From Aliidongia sp035943795 (GTDB lineage Bacteria > Pseudomonadota > Alphaproteobacteria > ATCC43930 > CGMCC-115725), in contig NZ_DASZBY010000089.1 of NCBI RefSeq assembly GCF_035943795.1, forward strand, positions 53,454 to 117,453: a stretch of 64,000 nucleotides of DNA, written 5' to 3'. Shown here in pieces: positions 60,875-64,000 of the stretch. The notes under the pieces were generated by a model that saw only the letters and a list, made by a program, of their open reading frames with translations, had not been told where the DNA came from and searched no databases. Both the position numbers and the translations under genes were made by a program. The first letter of the stretch is position 1. Each line of letters opens with the position of its first letter.

Positions 60875-63192
60875 GCGCCCTGCCCGAAACGGTGCATCGC
60901 CCGGTCGCCCACGACAGCGCGCTGAAGCATGCCCAGGGCACGGCGCTCTACATCGACGACATGCCGGAGCCGCGCGACCTTTTGCATGCCACGATCGGCT
61001 GGAGCACGCGCGCCCATGCCCGCGTCCTGTCGATCGACCTCGATGCGGTTGCGGCGGCGCCCGGCGTGGTGGCGGTGATGGCGGCCAGGGACCTGCCGGC
61101 CGGCAACGACATCGGGCCGGTGCTGCCGGGCGACCCGGTGTTCGCCGACGGGCTGGTCGAATATCACGGCCAGTCGGTCTTCGCGGTCGCGGCCGAAAGC
61201 GTCGGCGCGGCCCGGCGCGCGGCCCGGCTGGCCACGATCGAATACCAGGACCTGCCGGCCATCCTGACCATCGAGCAGGCGCTGGCCGACGAGAGCTACG
61301 TGCTGCCGACCCGGGTCCTGCGGCGCGGCGATGCGGCGGCGGCGCTGGCCGGCGCCGGTCATCGGCTGAACGGTCGCCTCGCGGTCGGCGGCCAGGATCA
61401 TTTCTACCTGGAAGGCCAGGTCGCCATGGCCGTCCCGGGTGAGGGCGGCGCCATGCTGGTCCATAGCTCGACCCAGCACCCGACGGAGGTCCAGCATCTG
61501 GTCGCCAAGGTGCTGGGGCTGCCGGACCATGCGGTCACGACCGAGGTCCGGCGCATGGGGGGCGGGTTCGGCGGCAAGGAGACCCAGGCCGCGATCGTCG
61601 CGTGCGTCGCGGCCCTGCTGGCGCGCCGCACCGGCCGGCCGGTCAAGCTGCGGCTCGACCGCGACGACGATATGATCCTGACCGGCAAGCGGCATGATTT
61701 CCTGATCGACTATGACGTGGGGTTCGGCGACGACGGCCGGATCGCCGGGGTGGAATTCATGCTCGCGTCCCGCTGCGGCATGTCGCCGGACCTGTCGGGC
61801 TCGATCAATGATCGGGCCATGTTCCATGCCGACAATTGCTATTTCCTGGAGCATGTCACCATCACGTCGCACCGCTGCAAGACCCATACGGTGTCGAACA
61901 CGGCGTTCCGCGGCTTCGGCGGCCCGCAGGGCATGATGGCGATCGAATATGTGCTGGACGAGATCGCACGCCATCTGGGGCTCGATCCGCTCACTGTACG
62001 CAAGGCGAATTTCTACGGCATCGACGAACGCAACCGGACGCCCTACGGCATGGTGGTCGAGGACAACATCATTCCGGCGCTGGTCGCGGAATTGGAGGCG
62101 AGCGCCGACTACGCGGCCCGGCGCACGGCAGTCGACGCGTTCAACCGGAGCAGCCCATGGCTGAAAAAGGGCCTGGCGCTGACGCCGGTCAAGTTCGGCA
62201 TTTCCTTCACGGCGAAGCACCTGAACCAGGCCGGCGCGCTGGTCCATGTCTATACCGACGGCAGCATCCTGTTGAACCATGGCGGCACCGAGATGGGGCA
62301 GGGCCTGTTCGTCAAGGTCGCTCAGGTCGTGGCCGAGGAGTTGGGCGTGCCGCTGGGCCAGGTCATGCTCACCGCGACCAATACCGCGAAGGTGCCCAAC
62401 ACCTCGCCGACCGCGGCTTCGTCCGGCGCCGATCTCAACGGCAAGGCGGCGCAGGCGGCGGCGCGGACGATCCGCGACCGGCTGGCGGGGTTGGCCGCGA
62501 CCCGGTTCGGCGTGCCGGCGAGCGAGATTGTGTTTCGCGAGGGCCAGGTCAGCGGCGGCGATCAGCACATCGCCTTCGCCGATCTGGTCAAGGCAGCCTA
62601 TTTCGAGCGCATTCAGCTGTCGGCGACCGGCTTCTACACGACGCCGCGGCTCGATTGGAACGAAGCGACCCACCAGGGCCGGCCGTTCTTCTATTTCGCC
62701 TATGGGGCCGCGGTCAGCGAGGTCGCGATCGACGTGCTGACCGGCGAGGCGAAGGTCTTGCGCGTCGATATCCTGCATGATTGCGGCCGCTCGCTGAATC
62801 CGGCGATCGACCTGGGGCAGGTCGAGGGCGGCTTCGTCCAGGGCATGGGCTGGCTGACGACCGAGGAATTGGCCTGGGACGCCGCCGGGCGGCTCACGAC
62901 CCATGCGCCCTCGACCTACAAGATCCCGACCGCGGCCGACGTGCCGAGGGATTTCCGGGTGGCGCTCTATCGGGATGACAATCGCGAGGATGCGATCTAT
63001 CGCTCCAAGGCGGTCGGCGAGCCGCCGCTGATGCTCGGTATCTCGGTGTTTCACGCCTTGAAGGACGCCGTCCTGGCCGCGAGCGGATCGGGCGCCGGCC
63101 TGCGGTTCGACGCGCCGGCGACGCCGGAGCGCGTGCTGCTGGCGATTGAGACGGCACGCGTGCCCACGCCCGAAGCGGTGGCGGCGGAATGA
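60871..63192 (+). CDS. xdhB: Xanthine dehydrogenase molybdopterin-binding subunit
   Basis: This 773-residue catalytic subunit holds the molybdenum cofactor. It shows the family motifs GGQDHFYLEGQ, MGGGFGGKETQ, FRGFGGPQGM, HGGTEMGQGL and, near the C-terminus, SKAVGEPPLMLG with the catalytic Glu. It oxidises hypoxanthine to xanthine and xanthine to urate in the cytoplasm. Overlaps of four bases with xdhA and xdhC show a tightly coupled operon. Insertion of the sulfurated cofactor needs the XdhC that follows. Confidence 0.97.
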   Translation: MSALPETVHRPVAHDSALKHAQGTALYIDDMPEPRDLLHATIGWSTRAHARVLSIDLDAVAAAPGVVAVMAARDLPAGNDIGPVLPGDPVFADGLVEYHGQSVFAVAAESVGAARRAARLATIEYQDLPAILTIEQALADESYVLPTRVLRRGDAAAALAGAGHRLNGRLAVGGQDHFYLEGQVAMAVPGEGGAMLVHSSTQHPTEVQHLVAKVLGLPDHAVTTEVRRMGGGFGGKETQAAIVACVAALLARRTGRPVKLRLDRDDDMILTGKRHDFLIDYDVGFGDDGRIAGVEFMLASRCGMSPDLSGSINDRAMFHADNCYFLEHVTITSHRCKTHTVSNTAFRGFGGPQGMMAIEYVLDEIARHLGLDPLTVRKANFYGIDERNRTPYGMVVEDNIIPALVAELEASADYAARRTAVDAFNRSSPWLKKGLALTPVKFGISFTAKHLNQAGALVHVYTDGSILLNHGGTEMGQGLFVKVAQVVAEELGVPLGQVMLTATNTAKVPNTSPTAASSGADLNGKAAQAAARTIRDRLAGLAATRFGVPASEIVFREGQVSGGDQHIAFADLVKAAYFERIQLSATGFYTTPRLDWNEATHQGRPFFYFAYGAAVSEVAIDVLTGEAKVLRVDILHDCGRSLNPAIDLGQVEGGFVQGMGWLTTEELAWDAAGRLTTHAPSTYKIPTAADVPRDFRVALYRDDNREDAIYRSKAVGEPPLMLGISVFHALKDAVLAASGSGAGLRFDAPATPERVLLAIETARVPTPEAVAAE

Positions 63193-64000
63193 CCGACTGG
63201 ATCGAAACGCTCGCCCGTCTCAAGGCCCGGCGCGAGGCCGCCATCCTGGTGACCGTGGTCGGCGCCAGCGGCTCGACCCCGCGCGAGGCCGGCTGCAAGA
63301 TGGTGGTCACGGCCGATCGCCTGCACGGCACGATCGGCGGTGGCCATCTGGAGTTCCGCGCGTTGGAGATCGCCCGCGATCTGCTGGCCGATCCCGGCCT
63401 CGTCGGTGCCGGTCCGATGATCCGGGAATTCCCGCTCGGTCCGGCGCTGGGCCAATGCTGCGGCGGGGCGGCCAGCCTGTTGTTCGAGCCGGTCCTGCCG
63501 CCGGGCCTCGAAATCGCGCTGTTCGGTGCGGGCCATGTCGGCCGGGCGCTGGTCCATATCCTCGGTACCCTACCGTGCCGGGTGCTATGGATCGATCCGC
63601 GCGCGGCGGAATTTCCCGAAACGGTGCCGGATAACGTCGAGGTGCGGGTCTCGGCGCTGCCGATGCACGAGGTCGAGACCCTGTCGGCCGGCAGCCAGGT
63701 CTTCGTCATGACGCACAGTCACCAGCTCGATCTCGATCTGGTCGATGCCGCGTTGCATCGGGTGGATCTCGCTTGTATCGGATTGATCGGTTCGGAGACG
63801 AAACGAGCGCGGTTCGTCAAGCGCCTGGGCCTGCGCGGCCATGGGCCGGAAGCGATCCGCCGGCTGGTCTGCCCGATCGGCATCGCGGGTGCCGGCAGCA
63901 AGCATCCGGCCGAGATTGCCGTCGCGGTCGCGGCGCAGATTCTGCAGATCGATCAGGTCGTCCGGCTGCGACCCCCGATGCCGGATGCCGCCAAGGCATC
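63189..64000 (+). CDS. xdhC: Xanthine dehydrogenase accessory protein XdhC, partial at window edge
   Basis: The first 270 residues are visible and the C-terminus lies beyond base 64000. XdhC binds the molybdenum cofactor, has it sulfurated, and delivers it to XdhB. The N-terminal TVVGASGSTPREAGCKMVV and TIGGGHLEFRAL segments, the central LGQCCGGAASLLFEP and the Rossmann-like FGAGHVGRALVHIL are diagnostic, with LIGSETKRARFVKRL in the second domain. It overlaps the xdhB stop (ATGA). Genes for urate oxidase or guanine deaminase often follow and would be outside the window. Confidence 0.95.
   Translation, partial: MTDWIETLARLKARREAAILVTVVGASGSTPREAGCKMVVTADRLHGTIGGGHLEFRALEIARDLLADPGLVGAGPMIREFPLGPALGQCCGGAASLLFEPVLPPGLEIALFGAGHVGRALVHILGTLPCRVLWIDPRAAEFPETVPDNVEVRVSALPMHEVETLSAGSQVFVMTHSHQLDLDLVDAALHRVDLACIGLIGSETKRARFVKRLGLRGHGPEAIRRLVCPIGIAGAGSKHPAEIAVAVAAQILQIDQVVRLRPPMPDAAKA

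Noticed and set aside
1..64000. tRNA, rRNA, CRISPR arrays, insertion sequences, prophage or plasmid origin
   Set aside because: None was recognised: no regularly spaced repeats, no transposase or integrase motifs, and no cloverleaf or rRNA-like conserved stretch was noticed.

Overview
The window is a gene-dense, GC-rich stretch of bacterial chromosome. The gene content suggests an alphaproteobacterium, probably a soil or plant-associated heterotroph of the Rhodospirillales/Rhizobiales type: a fused CysNC, DUF2934 and DUF4142 stress proteins, bacterial topoisomerase IB, group III truncated haemoglobin, DUF2325, several LysR regulators and several ABC importers. This is inference; no rRNA or other marker gene is present. 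I saw no tRNA, rRNA, CRISPR array, insertion sequence or prophage. Many start codons are GTG or TTG, and adjacent genes often overlap as ATGA or TGATG, which points to translationally coupled operons.

Layout. 1-2209 (minus): an exported MsrA (cut by the window edge) behind a DipZ/CcdA-thioredoxin membrane protein. 2360-6598: an SDR, a DUF2325 protein whose start lies inside a Mo-box-like palindrome, an aldehyde dehydrogenase, and a group III truncated haemoglobin under an NsrR-like palindrome. 6760-9959: a single-domain response regulator, an orphan peptide-binding protein, a lipoprotein and a DUF305 protein. 10125-17269: a seven-gene operon with an ornithine-cyclodeaminase-family enzyme, a cytoplasmic PhnD-like protein and a complete Opp/Dpp-type importer. 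17266-20063: NmrA-like and quinone-oxidoreductase-like enzymes divergent from a LysR regulator. 20126-24112: a DUF4440 protein, then a ketopantoate-reductase-like and an ammonia-lyase-like gene, next to a MarR regulator with a twin palindrome operator. 24116-28810: a stress cluster (PfpI, small membrane protein, orphan ABC transmembrane protein, DUF4142, DUF2934, a YflT-like protein, topoisomerase IB) with promoters resembling those of EcfG sigma factors. 28900-33377: a lipoprotein, a lytic transglycosylase with SPOR domain, a SNF2-type helicase and an HTH protein. 33535-37208: DUF427, CysNC, CysD and a CBS-pair protein. 37325-41331: a two-component system in one operon with a DUF4173 membrane protein and a 64-residue ORF. 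41498-44426: glutathione peroxidase, then a lower-GC islet (metallo-beta-lactamase-fold hydrolase, NTF2-like protein, LysR).

The right third, 44660-64000, is a purine salvage and degradation locus. A BMP-type ABC importer (44660-49286, minus) is divergent from a flavoprotein, LysR, AMP nucleosidase and adenine deaminase set. Past a phospholipase-C-like gene and a second LysR, a tightly overlapping operon encodes allantoinase PuuE, OHCU decarboxylase, 5-hydroxyisourate hydrolase and xanthine dehydrogenase XdhA, XdhB and XdhC (cut by the window edge). Together these cover AMP to adenine to hypoxanthine to xanthine to urate, then 5-hydroxyisourate to allantoin to allantoate. The urate oxidase step is the one enzyme not recognised in the window. 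Both divergent control regions carry palindromes of the LysR T-N11-A type.
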